DNA from: Candidatus Gastranaerophilales bacterium
Lineage (GTDB): Bacteria > Cyanobacteriota > Vampirovibrionia > Gastranaerophilales > Gastranaerophilaceae
Direction of reading: 5' to 3'
Length of the DNA: 64,000 nucleotides
Assembly (NCBI GenBank): GCA_944325895.1
Contig: CALVCA010000005.1
Location: 53,015-117,014, forward strand
This document shows, one piece after another, positions 18,648 to 27,024 of this stretch. Made by a program: the position numbers and the translations under genes. The notes below the pieces were generated by a model. The model made no database searches. It saw only the letters and a list, made by a program, of their open reading frames with translations, and was not told the origin of the DNA. How positions within the stretch are numbered: the first letter of the stretch is position 1; every line of letters begins with the position of its first letter.

Positions 18648-21600
18648 GTGAAAATTAGTCCGGTAAATTTTTTCAGACCTTCTTTCAAAGGGTATTCCAC
18701 CGTAAAAGATAATTACGGCTGTGAGGATTTTGCATTTAATTTCCCGTTTGATGAAAACACGTACGATTGTTATTTAGAAATTTATGATGTACAAAAAGAT
18801 AAAAACGGTGATTATAAAATAGGGGATAAGGTATATAATAACGAGTTATTGAAATTAAAAAGCGGCAGCAATAAAGTTAATATGGCATCAGATTATTTTA
18901 TTGACGGTCCGTTTGCATACCGTTACAAATTGATAAATAAATATACTGATGAAGTTTGTTACAGAACGGATTCAGGCGAGCAGATGATGGATGACAAATT
19001 CCGAAAATACAATCTTGTGACAAAAGGACTTGTCAATCACGGCGGGGCTATGAAGCTTATATCTGTTGATAATTTTAATGCCGGATATTTTTATAATAAA
19101 AATATGTTTGCAAAGGATTATATTTTAAAAGATGAAGAAAATCTCCAAAAAGCAATGAATTCATACAAACATTTTTCAAATAAAATAGGCGGAACGCTTG
19201 CCGGTGTTGAAAAAGCTGTTGATGAAGGGGCTTTTGACAGTTACAGCAACATAATTTCTCTGCCGTTATTTACGGATGACAGCCTGACATCGCACGCTTA
19301 CTGGAATAAAAATTGTATGCAAATAGCTCAATCTTTGGGAAATATTAATAATTACGCATCATTACAGCGGAAAATGTTTGCACACGGTTTGAATTTTGTA
19401 TCGGACGGAGCTTTTGTTAATGAAGGGTTAGAGGGCATTCATTTTGCAAATATTTTAAAATGGGGTGAAAAATCTCCGTTTGTACACTGGTTTAATATGT
19501 CCGAATTGAAAAACGGGCCTGTTAAGTTCGGTGTCTTTAGCAAAAATACAGGATTTGTTTCTCATAAAATTGTCAATTCGCCTTATAAATACACTCAAAA
19601 AGATGACGGTATTGTTAAAATTTCCAAAAATCATAATTACGATAAAACTAAACCGACATTTGTACAGGTTTTTGATTCAAGACTTGCAAGCGTCAAGCAA
19701 AAAACGGATACAGAAAACTTAATTGAGTCATATGATATTTTAAACACTTCAAATCCGTATGATATAAACACTCATAATGATACGATAGTAAATTATCATT
19801 TTGAAATAGACCCTGAAGAATACAATAAAAACATGATTCATTTAAATGAATATAACAAGACTCATAAAGATAAAATCAAAATTGATGATATGTCGGGAAC
19901 AAAATATTTGAATAAGTTCAAATATTTTTATATAGAAGATAAGATAGAAAACGGTTTTGAAACGTGGGATGCAAACCCTGATATTGCGAAATTGCATTTT
20001 GTTGATTCAGGCACCGTAACCGAAAATAACAAAAATTTAACGGCAAAACAAACATTGGAAAGGCTTGAGCTTTTAGAACGCAATTATAATGAAGTTCAGG
20101 ATTACATAATTTCGTCGAGTATATTTTGGACACAGAAAACGAAAGATATTTTAACCCTGTATGTTGCACAAAATCTGAAAAATTTGAACGGGAATTCATA
20201 TAATATTATAAATCAAAATATAGAAAACGGAATTTTCCCTAAAAAACTCAAATCCGTAATTAACAGAGAGCTGGTAAATAACGTAATAAGCGGCAGATAT
20301 GCAGAAGAACTTTCTGATGAACCGTTTGAAGAACAGCTGAAAAAAGGTTTGATGAATTATCCATTGGATGCAATAGAATTCGGCGATAATCTTGTGAGCG
20401 TGCTTGCAATGCCGTATATTTCAAAACGTGCAACTCACGAGGATGAAATAGGTGTTTCAAGATACGATTTATATAAAAAAGGCAACCCTCAGCTTCTTGA
20501 TGAAAACAAAAGAGCATATGAACGTGTGCAAAAGATTTATGAAAAAGAGTTGTTTAATTTCGCAAAAGAAATTATAGAAAAAGCGAATGTGCCGGTGTCA
20601 CAAGGCAATGAAACAACGTTATACGGCAAGTATGTTTTACCGCTGATAGCACCCGAGATCGCAAAATTTGCCGTTGTAAAAGCTTTAGCACCTGATGTAC
20701 CGGTTTATGTAAATAATGGTGAAATCGGCTATGATTATAAAAGATTAAAAGAAGTGTCGCTTCAAACGCTCGGCATACGTGGAACAGACCCTGAAGATGA
20801 GGCTTTAAGTGTTATTGGTAAACTCCAAAGCGGGATAAAAAATATATCGGATGATGACAAAAAACTTTTGGCGGACGCTATATCAAAAATGCTTTCAGGC
20901 ACAAGTTTAGAAAGTTTCAGGCTTGCAGATATGATAATAGACAGAACTCAAGCCGGATTGGATTGGAGAATAGACGCTACAAAAGATATTGCGGATGTTG
21001 ATTCATTGAGAAACACTTATACTGATTTTGACTACACCTGGAATAATATAATAACTTTTTGGCAGAGGTTCAGCAAAAATGTATTAAAAATTAACCCTAA
21101 TGCGTATATGGTAGCGGAAGTAACGGATGAACACGACCTTCATTACAGGGGTAACGGCGAGTTTTCAAAAAGGTTTAGTAAAAATGATATAGTGAAAAAG
21201 TTTATCCGTGAAACAAAAATGAGTTCAACCGCAAACTACAGTTCATATTTTACGGATATTGCAAAAATGTTTGGTAAAAGTTTTGAAGACGGTACGGAAA
21301 CTGATATAAACAGTTTGCCGGATTTGATTTATGAAAAAATGATAGGGCGTGAAAACTATCTTCAATCCGCTAATTTAGAGTCATTGCTTTCATCGTACAC
21401 TTTTGTCGGAAACCATGATAAACCACGTGTTTTACATTGTTTAGCTTTTGATATGAGTATGTTTTATGCTGATTTGACAAATGATACAAGGTATCAAGAA
21501 CGTGCTTACAGATTGCTTAATGACAAATTTTTTGAAAAAATTACCCCTGAGGAAATAAATTCGTTTAATTTTTCATACGCAAGTGCAAAAGCCGTTGCAG

Positions 21601-22505
21601 CAGGCGAAGCCTACAGAACAGCGTTTATTGAAACTTTGAATGATTTGTCCAAAGAAAATAAAGTGTTTAAAGATGAAGAAATATTTTCAGCAATAAGTAA
21701 ATCAATTTCGGATTTGGCAAACGGCAAATATTTGGGTAAACGATTTGATGCTGACGCTTTTGCGGTAAAGCCTTTTGATGTTACGATTAATGCTGTTTTA
21801 AATCAGGCATGCAGTGTGTATAAAATGCATTTAAGCGATGATTTGCTAAAAAAATATTCTGATAAAGTGTTTGAAAAAATGGTTGATCCTGCTATTTCAA
21901 AACTGCTCGGGATAATGAAATATTTAGCGGCACTTCCGGGCAAACCCACACTGTACGCAGGTGATGATTTAGGTTCAACCGGCTATGAACAAAAAACAAA
22001 AAATATTTATCTGCAAAATCGTGCCTATATCCATAATGAATGGCTTAAGAGTAAAGAGTTTATCAAAAAACACTATGAGGAATTTAATGATATAATGGGG
22101 CTTCGCAGCCGTCCGGAACTTGATGCGTTAAATAACGGCGCTCCGTTTATGCTGAAATTGCAGTATACCGATAACGGAAAACCGCTTTCCGCAATTTTAA
22201 GGCAAAATACCGACGGTAAAATGGCTGTATCTCTGTTTAATACGTACGGAATAAACCATAATCCGGGGCAATACTACACCCCTGAAACCGTTTATTTGGA
22301 CAAAATTGATTTGACAGAAATCAGCGATAATATAGGGCTGAAAGGCGGTTTGAAAGAGGGAACGAAATTTGTGAACGCAAATAACGAAAACGATGTCTAT
22401 TACGTTCATAAATATGTTGACAATGAAGGTGAACATTATATTTTAAAACACCCTGACGACAGCAAAATCTGTGTTAATGACAGCGTTTTGATACTGTATC
22501 ATTAA
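18648..22505 (+). CDS. Very large GH13-family alpha-amylase-like protein
   Basis: 1285 residues. Catalytic signatures of GH13 can be read: region I-like VSDGAFVNEG (Asp253), region II DWRIDATKD (nucleophile Asp776), region III MVAEVTDEHDL (Glu824), region IV VGNHDKPR (Asp924), then LAALPGKPTLYAGDDLG. All three acidic residues are kept. The N-terminal 110 residues look like a CBM48-type beta sandwich. About 520 residues separate regions I and II, far more than domain B normally supplies. No signal peptide. The start MKISPVNFF at GTG 18648 has AGGAG nine bases upstream; GTG 18642 is only three bases from it. Likely acts on alpha-glucan such as glycogen; exact activity open. Confidence 0.8.
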   Translation: MKISPVNFFRPSFKGYSTVKDNYGCEDFAFNFPFDENTYDCYLEIYDVQKDKNGDYKIGDKVYNNELLKLKSGSNKVNMASDYFIDGPFAYRYKLINKYTDEVCYRTDSGEQMMDDKFRKYNLVTKGLVNHGGAMKLISVDNFNAGYFYNKNMFAKDYILKDEENLQKAMNSYKHFSNKIGGTLAGVEKAVDEGAFDSYSNIISLPLFTDDSLTSHAYWNKNCMQIAQSLGNINNYASLQRKMFAHGLNFVSDGAFVNEGLEGIHFANILKWGEKSPFVHWFNMSELKNGPVKFGVFSKNTGFVSHKIVNSPYKYTQKDDGIVKISKNHNYDKTKPTFVQVFDSRLASVKQKTDTENLIESYDILNTSNPYDINTHNDTIVNYHFEIDPEEYNKNMIHLNEYNKTHKDKIKIDDMSGTKYLNKFKYFYIEDKIENGFETWDANPDIAKLHFVDSGTVTENNKNLTAKQTLERLELLERNYNEVQDYIISSSIFWTQKTKDILTLYVAQNLKNLNGNSYNIINQNIENGIFPKKLKSVINRELVNNVISGRYAEELSDEPFEEQLKKGLMNYPLDAIEFGDNLVSVLAMPYISKRATHEDEIGVSRYDLYKKGNPQLLDENKRAYERVQKIYEKELFNFAKEIIEKANVPVSQGNETTLYGKYVLPLIAPEIAKFAVVKALAPDVPVYVNNGEIGYDYKRLKEVSLQTLGIRGTDPEDEALSVIGKLQSGIKNISDDDKKLLADAISKMLSGTSLESFRLADMIIDRTQAGLDWRIDATKDIADVDSLRNTYTDFDYTWNNIITFWQRFSKNVLKINPNAYMVAEVTDEHDLHYRGNGEFSKRFSKNDIVKKFIRETKMSSTANYSSYFTDIAKMFGKSFEDGTETDINSLPDLIYEKMIGRENYLQSANLESLLSSYTFVGNHDKPRVLHCLAFDMSMFYADLTNDTRYQERAYRLLNDKFFEKITPEEINSFNFSYASAKAVAAGEAYRTAFIETLNDLSKENKVFKDEEIFSAISKSISDLANGKYLGKRFDADAFAVKPFDVTINAVLNQACSVYKMHLSDDLLKKYSDKVFEKMVDPAISKLLGIMKYLAALPGKPTLYAGDDLGSTGYEQKTKNIYLQNRAYIHNEWLKSKEFIKKHYEEFNDIMGLRSRPELDALNNGAPFMLKLQYTDNGKPLSAILRQNTDGKMAVSLFNTYGINHNPGQYYTPETVYLDKIDLTEISDNIGLKGGLKEGTKFVNANNENDVYYVHKYVDNEGEHYILKHPDDSKICVNDSVLILYH

Positions 22506-22556
22506 ACTTCCTGCCGCATTAGAAACGTTAATGACAGCGTTTTTGTATCATTAAAC
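22473..22556. repeat. Short direct duplication at the GH13/ychF junction
   Basis: GTTAATGACAGCGTTTTGAT...TGTATCATTAAAC (22473-22507), the tail of the GH13 gene with its stop, is repeated at 22527-22556 with a five-base deletion. The second copy runs into the last codons of ychF on the other strand. Confidence 0.85.
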
Positions 22557-23648
22557 ACTGAACCTGAAGTGAACCAAATCACCGTCTTGAACAACATAAT
22601 CCTTGCCCTCAAGCCGTGTAACACCTTTTTCTTTGCAGGCTACATATGAGCCGAGTTCTATAAAATCTTTGTAAGGTGTAATTTCGGCACGGATAAATCC
22701 TTTTTCAAAATCGGTATGGATTACGCCGGCTGCTTGAGGAGCTTTTGCCCCGGCAGGTATTGTCCAGGCATGGACTTCTTTTTCGCCTGCTGTTATAAAT
22801 GTTCTTAAATTAAGCAGTTTATAAACGGATTTAATCATACGATTAATCCCGCTGTCTTCAATTCCAAGCTCCGATAAGTATTCCTTTGCCTCGTCTTCAC
22901 CCAATTCAGCAAGTTCTTCCTCTATTTTTGCGGATATTAAAACAACTTCGGCATTATGTTTCTGTGCGTATTCTTTCACCTGTTTTGTATAATCGTTTCC
23001 GTCTTTAAGGTCGTATTCGGAAACATTCGCCGCATATATAACAGGTTTTGTAGACATTAAATTAAGCATTTTGACAACAGGAATTTCGTCTTCGTTAAAA
23101 TGTTCTTTAACGTTTATAAAAGTACCTTCGGATAAAAGTTCCGTAAGCTTTGAAAGCACTTTATCTTCCAAAACGGCATCTTTATCGCCGCCTTTTGCTT
23201 GTTTGGAAATCCTTGCCTGACGTTTTTCAACAGATGCCAAATCTGCCAATGCAAGTTCCGTATTGATTACTTCAATATCGTCAAGCGGATTGACTTTGCC
23301 TGCAACGTGAATTGTGTTCGGGTCATCAAAACAGCGTACAACCTGAATTATGGCATCAACCTCTCTTATGTTATGCAAAAATTGATTGCCAAGCCCTTCA
23401 CCTTTGCTTGCTCCTTTGACTAATCCGGCTATATCAACAAATTCAATTGCCGTCGGGATGATTACATCTGTTTTACAAAGTTTTGCCAAAATCGGCAAGC
23501 GTTCGTCCGGAACGTTTACTACCCCTACGTTAGGTTCTATTGTACAAAACGGATAATTGGCACTTTGAGCATTTCTTGAGCTTGTAAGTGCGTTAAATAA
23601 TGTTGATTTGCCGACATTCGGCAGCCCTACTATTCCTGTTCTAAGCAT
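22551..23648 (-). CDS. ychF: Ribosome-associated ATPase/GTPase YchF (OLA1 family)
   Basis: 365 residues, the standard length. G1 loop [14 protein letters not shown] (about 8-21), [11 protein letters not shown] (G2), [17 protein letters not shown] (G3) and, in place of NKxD, the NVSE motif (about 208-211) that makes this family prefer ATP. A coiled-coil arm (about 125-165) and a C-terminal TGS domain (about 280-364, ending [17 protein letters not shown]) complete the layout. YchF binds ribosomes and is linked to stress responses. The start MLRTGIVG follows an AGAGGGAAAA box. Its 3' end lies within a duplicated piece of the neighbouring gene tail. Confidence 0.97.
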   Translation of the reverse strand: MLRTGIVGLPNVGKSTLFNALTSSRNAQSANYPFCTIEPNVGVVNVPDERLPILAKLCKTDVIIPTAIEFVDIAGLVKGASKGEGLGNQFLHNIREVDAIIQVVRCFDDPNTIHVAGKVNPLDDIEVINTELALADLASVEKRQARISKQAKGGDKDAVLEDKVLSKLTELLSEGTFINVKEHFNEDEIPVVKMLNLMSTKPVIYAANVSEYDLKDGNDYTKQVKEYAQKHNAEVVLISAKIEEELAELGEDEAKEYLSELGIEDSGINRMIKSVYKLLNLRTFITAGEKEVHAWTIPAGAKAPQAAGVIHTDFEKGFIRAEITPYKDFIELGSYVACKEKGVTRLEGKDYVVQDGDLVHFRFSV

Positions 23649-23680
23649 TTTTCCCTCTTTTTCTTTAGTATATCACAAAA

Positions 23681-24199
23681 TTACCAGCTGATTTCATCCG
23701 CATCACATATTTTTACATTGTCAAACATGCTTTTAGCAAGTCCTTTTGCTGTTTTGAATTTTTTTATGCCGTTATCAATTATCGGATGGCTTATGAGCCA
23801 TTCGTCTTTTGAGCCGATGTATGCAACATCATTGTACATTAAAGGCCCGTTTTTAAATTGACTGTACGGTATTTTATTCCTTCTGAAAAATGCTGCGAAT
23901 TTATTAAATAATTTTGTACTGTTCTCTGATGAATTTAGTAAAAAACCGTGTACATTATCAAGCGGCATCGTGCTTTTAATAAATTTTGTAATTTTTGAAA
24001 AATTATCCGCCTCTCTTGCGTTGACATGGCTTAATAAAACCTGTTCACCGTCAGTTAAGCCGCAGACAACGCTGTTTGTTATCCCTGTTGCACATACATT
24101 GTCCGATAATATGTTTGTGTTTTTTATTCCTCTTATTGTGTTAATATATTCAGAATGTGTTACCAGTCTTATTTTCGAGGTAAATGATATATTGTCCAT
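23681..24199 (-). CDS. Hypothetical protein, CheD-like Cys/His pattern, paralogue A
   Basis: 172 residues from ATG 24199 (MDNISFTSKIRL). The frame is open further upstream to 24256, but that part overlaps the next gene's end and the aligned upstream DNA of paralogue B supports the later start. About half identical to paralogue B. A conserved core NSVVCGLTDGEQVLLSHV places Cys46 and His58 twelve residues apart, followed by helix-strand units with GFLLNSS and IPYSQF. Spacing and order recall the CheD glutamine-deamidase fold (strand, nucleophile Cys, strand, His, later helix with N and K), but this is pattern-based inference only. No chemotaxis genes are adjacent. Confidence 0.5.
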   Translation of the reverse strand: MDNISFTSKIRLVTHSEYINTIRGIKNTNILSDNVCATGITNSVVCGLTDGEQVLLSHVNAREADNFSKITKFIKSTMPLDNVHGFLLNSSENSTKLFNKFAAFFRRNKIPYSQFKNGPLMYNDVAYIGSKDEWLISHPIIDNGIKKFKTAKGLAKSMFDNVKICDADEISW

Positions 24200-24230
24200 G
24201 TCTATATAAAACCTGTCAAAATAAAATTTG

Positions 24231-24800
24231 TTACCAGGTAATTTGATCCAGGTCACATAGTTTTACTTCGTCAAACATGCGTTTTGCAAGTTTGCCCGGC
24301 GAATTAAAAACTTTTATACCGTGTTCCATAAGCGGATTAGATATAAGCCATTCGTCTTTTGAAGATATATATGCCACATCATTTTTTAACTCTCCGCCTT
24401 TAAACTGGCTGAACGGGACGTTATGCCTGTTTAAAAATTCAGTAAATTTTTCAAATAATTTTTTACTGTTTTCACTGTATTTTTTTGACCCCAGTAAAAA
24501 TCCTTGAATGTTCGGGTTATCTAAAGGCATTTTGCTCTGTATAAATTTCGCAATTTTGAAAAAATTGGCATTGCCGGGCATATCAGGACAAATATGGTTC
24601 AATAATACCTGTTTCCCGTCAGTTAATCCGCAGACAGTACAGTCAATAATACCTGTTGTGTACGCCTTATCCGCTAATACACTTTCTTTTATTGTCCAGG
24701 GATATTTTGCGTAATTTTTTTGTTCAAGCTCTGATATAGTATGAACATATTCCCGCCACGGCACTAATCTTATTCTTGAAGTAAATGATATATTATCCAT
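24231..24800 (-). CDS. Hypothetical protein, CheD-like Cys/His pattern, paralogue B
   Basis: 189 residues from ATG 24800 (MDNISFTSRIRL), an ATG 15 bases further upstream being the alternative. Tandem partner of paralogue A, 31 bases apart, same strand. Shared blocks are ISFTSxIRLV, the core DCTVCGLTDGKQVLLNHI with Cys57 and His69, KFIxSKMPLDN, GFLLGS and the closing KDEWLISNPLMEHGIKVF. It has an insertion of about eight residues near 27-40 and a longer loop after the His. A near-perfect hairpin lies upstream of its start. A recent local duplication followed by divergence is the simplest reading; function is not known. Confidence 0.5.
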   Translation of the reverse strand: MDNISFTSRIRLVPWREYVHTISELEQKNYAKYPWTIKESVLADKAYTTGIIDCTVCGLTDGKQVLLNHICPDMPGNANFFKIAKFIQSKMPLDNPNIQGFLLGSKKYSENSKKLFEKFTEFLNRHNVPFSQFKGGELKNDVAYISSKDEWLISNPLMEHGIKVFNSPGKLAKRMFDEVKLCDLDQITW

Positions 24801-24829
24801 ACCCCTATAAAACATGTCAAGATAAAAAA

Positions 24830-24899
24830 TTGCCCTTATATAGCAAATAAAAATTTTATCGAAGCGGGCTGCGTTTTTTTATTTGCTATATAAGGGCAA
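24830..24899. repeat. 24-bp perfect inverted repeat forming a long hairpin
   Basis: Left arm 24830-24853 starts TTGCCCTTATATAGCAAAT; the right arm 24876-24899 is its exact reverse complement. The 22-base loop (24854-24875) is TTTTATCGAAGCGGGCTGCG plus TT. Read on the minus strand the hairpin is followed by ATTTTTT, so it could act as a terminator; the arm length is more like a palindromic mobile repeat. No transposase is present. Confidence 0.9.
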
Positions 24900-24904
24900 A
24901 AAAA

Positions 24905-24925
24905 AAAGAGGCATTTTGCCTCTTT
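24905..24925 (-). terminator. Terminator of the 55-residue small gene
   Basis: 9-bp perfect stem AAAGAGGCA/TGCCTCTTT with a three-base loop; on the minus strand it runs into a T tract (24896-24904 complement). It lies 18 bases after the small gene's stop. Confidence 0.85.
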
Positions 24926-24942
24926 CCTTATCCTTGATTTCC

Positions 24943-25110
24943 TTATGCTATGAAGTTTCTTCCGTAACGGTTTGCACCGTGGAAAAATGACTGTTTCATC
25001 AATTCTGTTAATGATTTCCTTATAACAAGTTTTTCATTTAATTTTACTTCTTTTATTGCATCAGATGTTGTTTTGTATGTATCTGTAACGGCATTTGAAA
25101 ATAATAACAT
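24943..25110 (-). CDS. Small hypothetical protein, 55 residues
   Basis: Begins MLLFSNAVTDTYKTTSDAI and ends GANRYGRNFIA. It has an AGAGGT ribosome box eight bases before the ATG and its own strong terminator 18 bases past the stop, so it looks like a real monocistronic gene. No signal peptide. The middle (about 12-45) is amphipathic and helical; the end is basic with aromatic residues. Not recognised. Confidence 0.6.
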   Translation of the reverse strand: MLLFSNAVTDTYKTTSDAIKEVKLNEKLVIRKSLTELMKQSFFHGANRYGRNFIA

Positions 25111-25166
25111 ATCTTTTTACCTCTTATCTCTCTCGTACTTATATAAAAAATTCCTTTAAAAAAATA

Positions 25167-25194
25167 TTGACTTTTTATATTCAGTTTATATAAA
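25167..25194 (+). promoter_or_regulatory. Candidate promoter for the 149-residue acidic protein
   Basis: TTGACT (25167-25172), 16-base spacer, TATAAA (25189-25194). A second TTGACA at 25232 is too near the ribosome site to serve. Confidence 0.4.
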
Positions 25195-25273
25195 TTTTGT
25201 TACATAACTTTACATAGAAATATTAAAGTTTTTGACAAAAAAACCGATATAGGGAATATAAGGAGAAGTATAT

Positions 25274-25723
25274 ATGGTAGACATTCAAAAATTAAACGCA
25301 AATATCAAATGGCAGCAATTGACCGCAAAAGAGATTTTGAAATATTCTCGCGAAGGCGAACAGGTACCGAACGAGTATCAAAAATGGGCGGCTGCAATAA
25401 GTGCTGTATTGGATGTGAGTGATGACGTAACATACGAGATGACGAACGGAGAAACCGATTTAGCGGCACTGGAAGTAACTTTAGGCAAAGATTTTCTGAA
25501 AACGGATATTCAGCCTGCGGAGGAAACACAGAATAATATCGGAAATGAAAACGATCAGGAGTTTTTTGAAAACCAAAACTTTGCAGAAAACCCTGAACAA
25601 AATGTTACGGCAGAGGAGGCTGAAGTTCAGCAGGCGATAACACTTGCGGATGACGCTATAACAACTGACCCGAATGAAATTTTAAAAAGAAAGATGAGAA
25701 AAGGCATTCCGCCGTTATCTTAA
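25274..25723 (+). CDS. Hypothetical acidic protein
   Basis: 149 residues, not recognised. The N-terminal half (about 1-75) is mixed and may fold (IKWQQLTAKEILKYSREGEQ includes a helix). The second half is low-complexity, rich in Glu, Asn and Gln (EETQNNIGNENDQEFFENQN), then ends with a basic KRKMRKGIPPLS tail. Soluble, no signal peptide. Strong ribosome box AAGGAG with eight bases to the ATG. Converges with rpe, overlapping it by nine bases. The strong translation signal and disordered tail suggest a partner-binding protein, but this is a guess. Confidence 0.6.
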   Translation: MVDIQKLNANIKWQQLTAKEILKYSREGEQVPNEYQKWAAAISAVLDVSDDVTYEMTNGETDLAALEVTLGKDFLKTDIQPAEETQNNIGNENDQEFFENQNFAENPEQNVTAEEAEVQQAITLADDAITTDPNEILKRKMRKGIPPLS

Positions 25724-26341
25724 GCTTTCGACAGCAGTTTTAATATCAGCCGATTTATAAATATAATTACCGGCGACAAGCGAATTTGCACCTAATCGGG
25801 TGCAAATTTTTGCTGTTTTATCATTAATTCCGCCGTCCACCTGTATAAAAGGCGGGGCATATTGTTTAATAACAGAAATTTTTTCGGCACAATCCGGCAT
25901 GAATTTTTGACCGCCAAAGCCCGGTTCTACCGTCATAACAAGCACTAAATCCAAATGCTTTATGTACGGCAAAATCTTATCGGCGGAAGTTTTGGGCTTT
26001 ATTGACATGCCGGCTTTTATATTGAATGATTTTATTAATTCAATTGTCTTTAAAACGTCATTTGCAGCTTCCAAATGGAAAGTTAAAATATCTGCACCCG
26101 CTTCGGCAAAAGGTTCAATGTACTTTTCGGGGTTTTCTATCATAAGATGTACATCCAACGGCACCGAGGCGATTTTTTTAATTGATTTGACAACAGGAAC
26201 TCCGATTGTAATATTCGGTACAAAATGCCCGTCCATAACATCGATATGAAGCCAGTCAGCTCCGGCTTTTTCAACACGTTTGATGTCACGTTCAAGATTT
26301 GCAAAATCAGCTGATAATATTGATGGTGAAATTATTGTCAT
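25715..26341 (-). CDS. rpe: Ribulose-phosphate 3-epimerase
   Basis: 208 residues, a TIM barrel. Motifs: SPSILSADFANLERDI (start), HIDVMDGHFVPNITIG (metal and catalytic His/Asp), LDVHLMIENP, VLVMTVEPGFGGQKF and VDGGINDKTA. It interconverts ribulose-5-P and xylulose-5-P in the pentose phosphate pathway. The ATG at 26341 overlaps the rnc stop as ATGA, so it is coupled to rnc; the longer frame to 26365 is rejected. It is the last gene of the pyrH-frr-cdsA-rnc-rpe run. Confidence 0.96.
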   Translation of the reverse strand: MTIISPSILSADFANLERDIKRVEKAGADWLHIDVMDGHFVPNITIGVPVVKSIKKIASVPLDVHLMIENPEKYIEPFAEAGADILTFHLEAANDVLKTIELIKSFNIKAGMSIKPKTSADKILPYIKHLDLVLVMTVEPGFGGQKFMPDCAEKISVIKQYAPPFIQVDGGINDKTAKICTRLGANSLVAGNYIYKSADIKTAVESLR

Positions 26342-27024
26342 TGTATTATCCCCAATTTTTTGCAAGCATCATAAGCACATTTTTGTTCGGCATCTTTTTT
26401 GGATTTGCCTGAAGCTGTTGCCAACATTTCATTTTTATACCAAACTTCAATTTTAAAAGTCCTGTTATGTGGTGGTCCTGATTCTTCAATAATTTTATAT
26501 TCCGGTATGCTTTTTGTCTGTGATTGGGTATATTCCTGCAAAATGGCTTTTGCGTTAAATTTTTCAAAATTTTTATCAATATCTTCAATATACGGATTAA
26601 AGACTTTTTTTATAAATTTGAGCAGTTTTTTGAATTTGCCGTCCAAATAATATGCCCCTAAAATTGCTTCAAATGCACAGGCTGAAACAGATTCCAATTT
26701 TCTGCAGCCGGTTTTTTCTTCGTGTTTTGCTATAATAAGTAATTGCGGAATTCCGAGTTTTTTAGCAATATCAAAAAGCATTGCGTCCGAAACTATAATG
26801 GAGCGGATTTTTGACATATTGCCTTCAGTGTAATCGGGGTATTTTTTATACAGTATGTCTGATATTGCAAGTTTTAAAACCGCATCACCCAAAAATTCCA
26901 ATCTCTCATAGCTTAATGTATAGTCTATATTGTGTTCTTTTGTGTAAGAAGGATGAGTGAGTGCCTGTTTAAAAAGTTCTGAATTTATAATTTCAATTCC
27001 AAATATTTCGGATAATTCTTTCAT
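26338..27024 (-). CDS. rnc: Ribonuclease III
   Basis: 228 residues. The catalytic endonuclease domain (about 1-150) has the signature YERLEFLGDAVLKLAISD with the metal-binding Glu/Asp, and EAILGAYYLDG supplies the second acidic pair. The double-stranded RNA binding domain (about 155-226) ends with ASGKSKKDAEQKCAYDACKK. It processes rRNA precursors and cleaves double-stranded RNA. The start abuts the stop of cdsA by one base and its own stop overlaps rpe, so it belongs to the same transcript. Confidence 0.97.
   Translation of the reverse strand: MKELSEIFGIEIINSELFKQALTHPSYTKEHNIDYTLSYERLEFLGDAVLKLAISDILYKKYPDYTEGNMSKIRSIIVSDAMLFDIAKKLGIPQLLIIAKHEEKTGCRKLESVSACAFEAILGAYYLDGKFKKLLKFIKKVFNPYIEDIDKNFEKFNAKAILQEYTQSQTKSIPEYKIIEESGPPHNRTFKIEVWYKNEMLATASGKSKKDAEQKCAYDACKKLGIIQ

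Noticed and set aside
24830..24899. Insertion-sequence ends
   Set aside because: There is no transposase gene between or near the arms and no clear target duplication.
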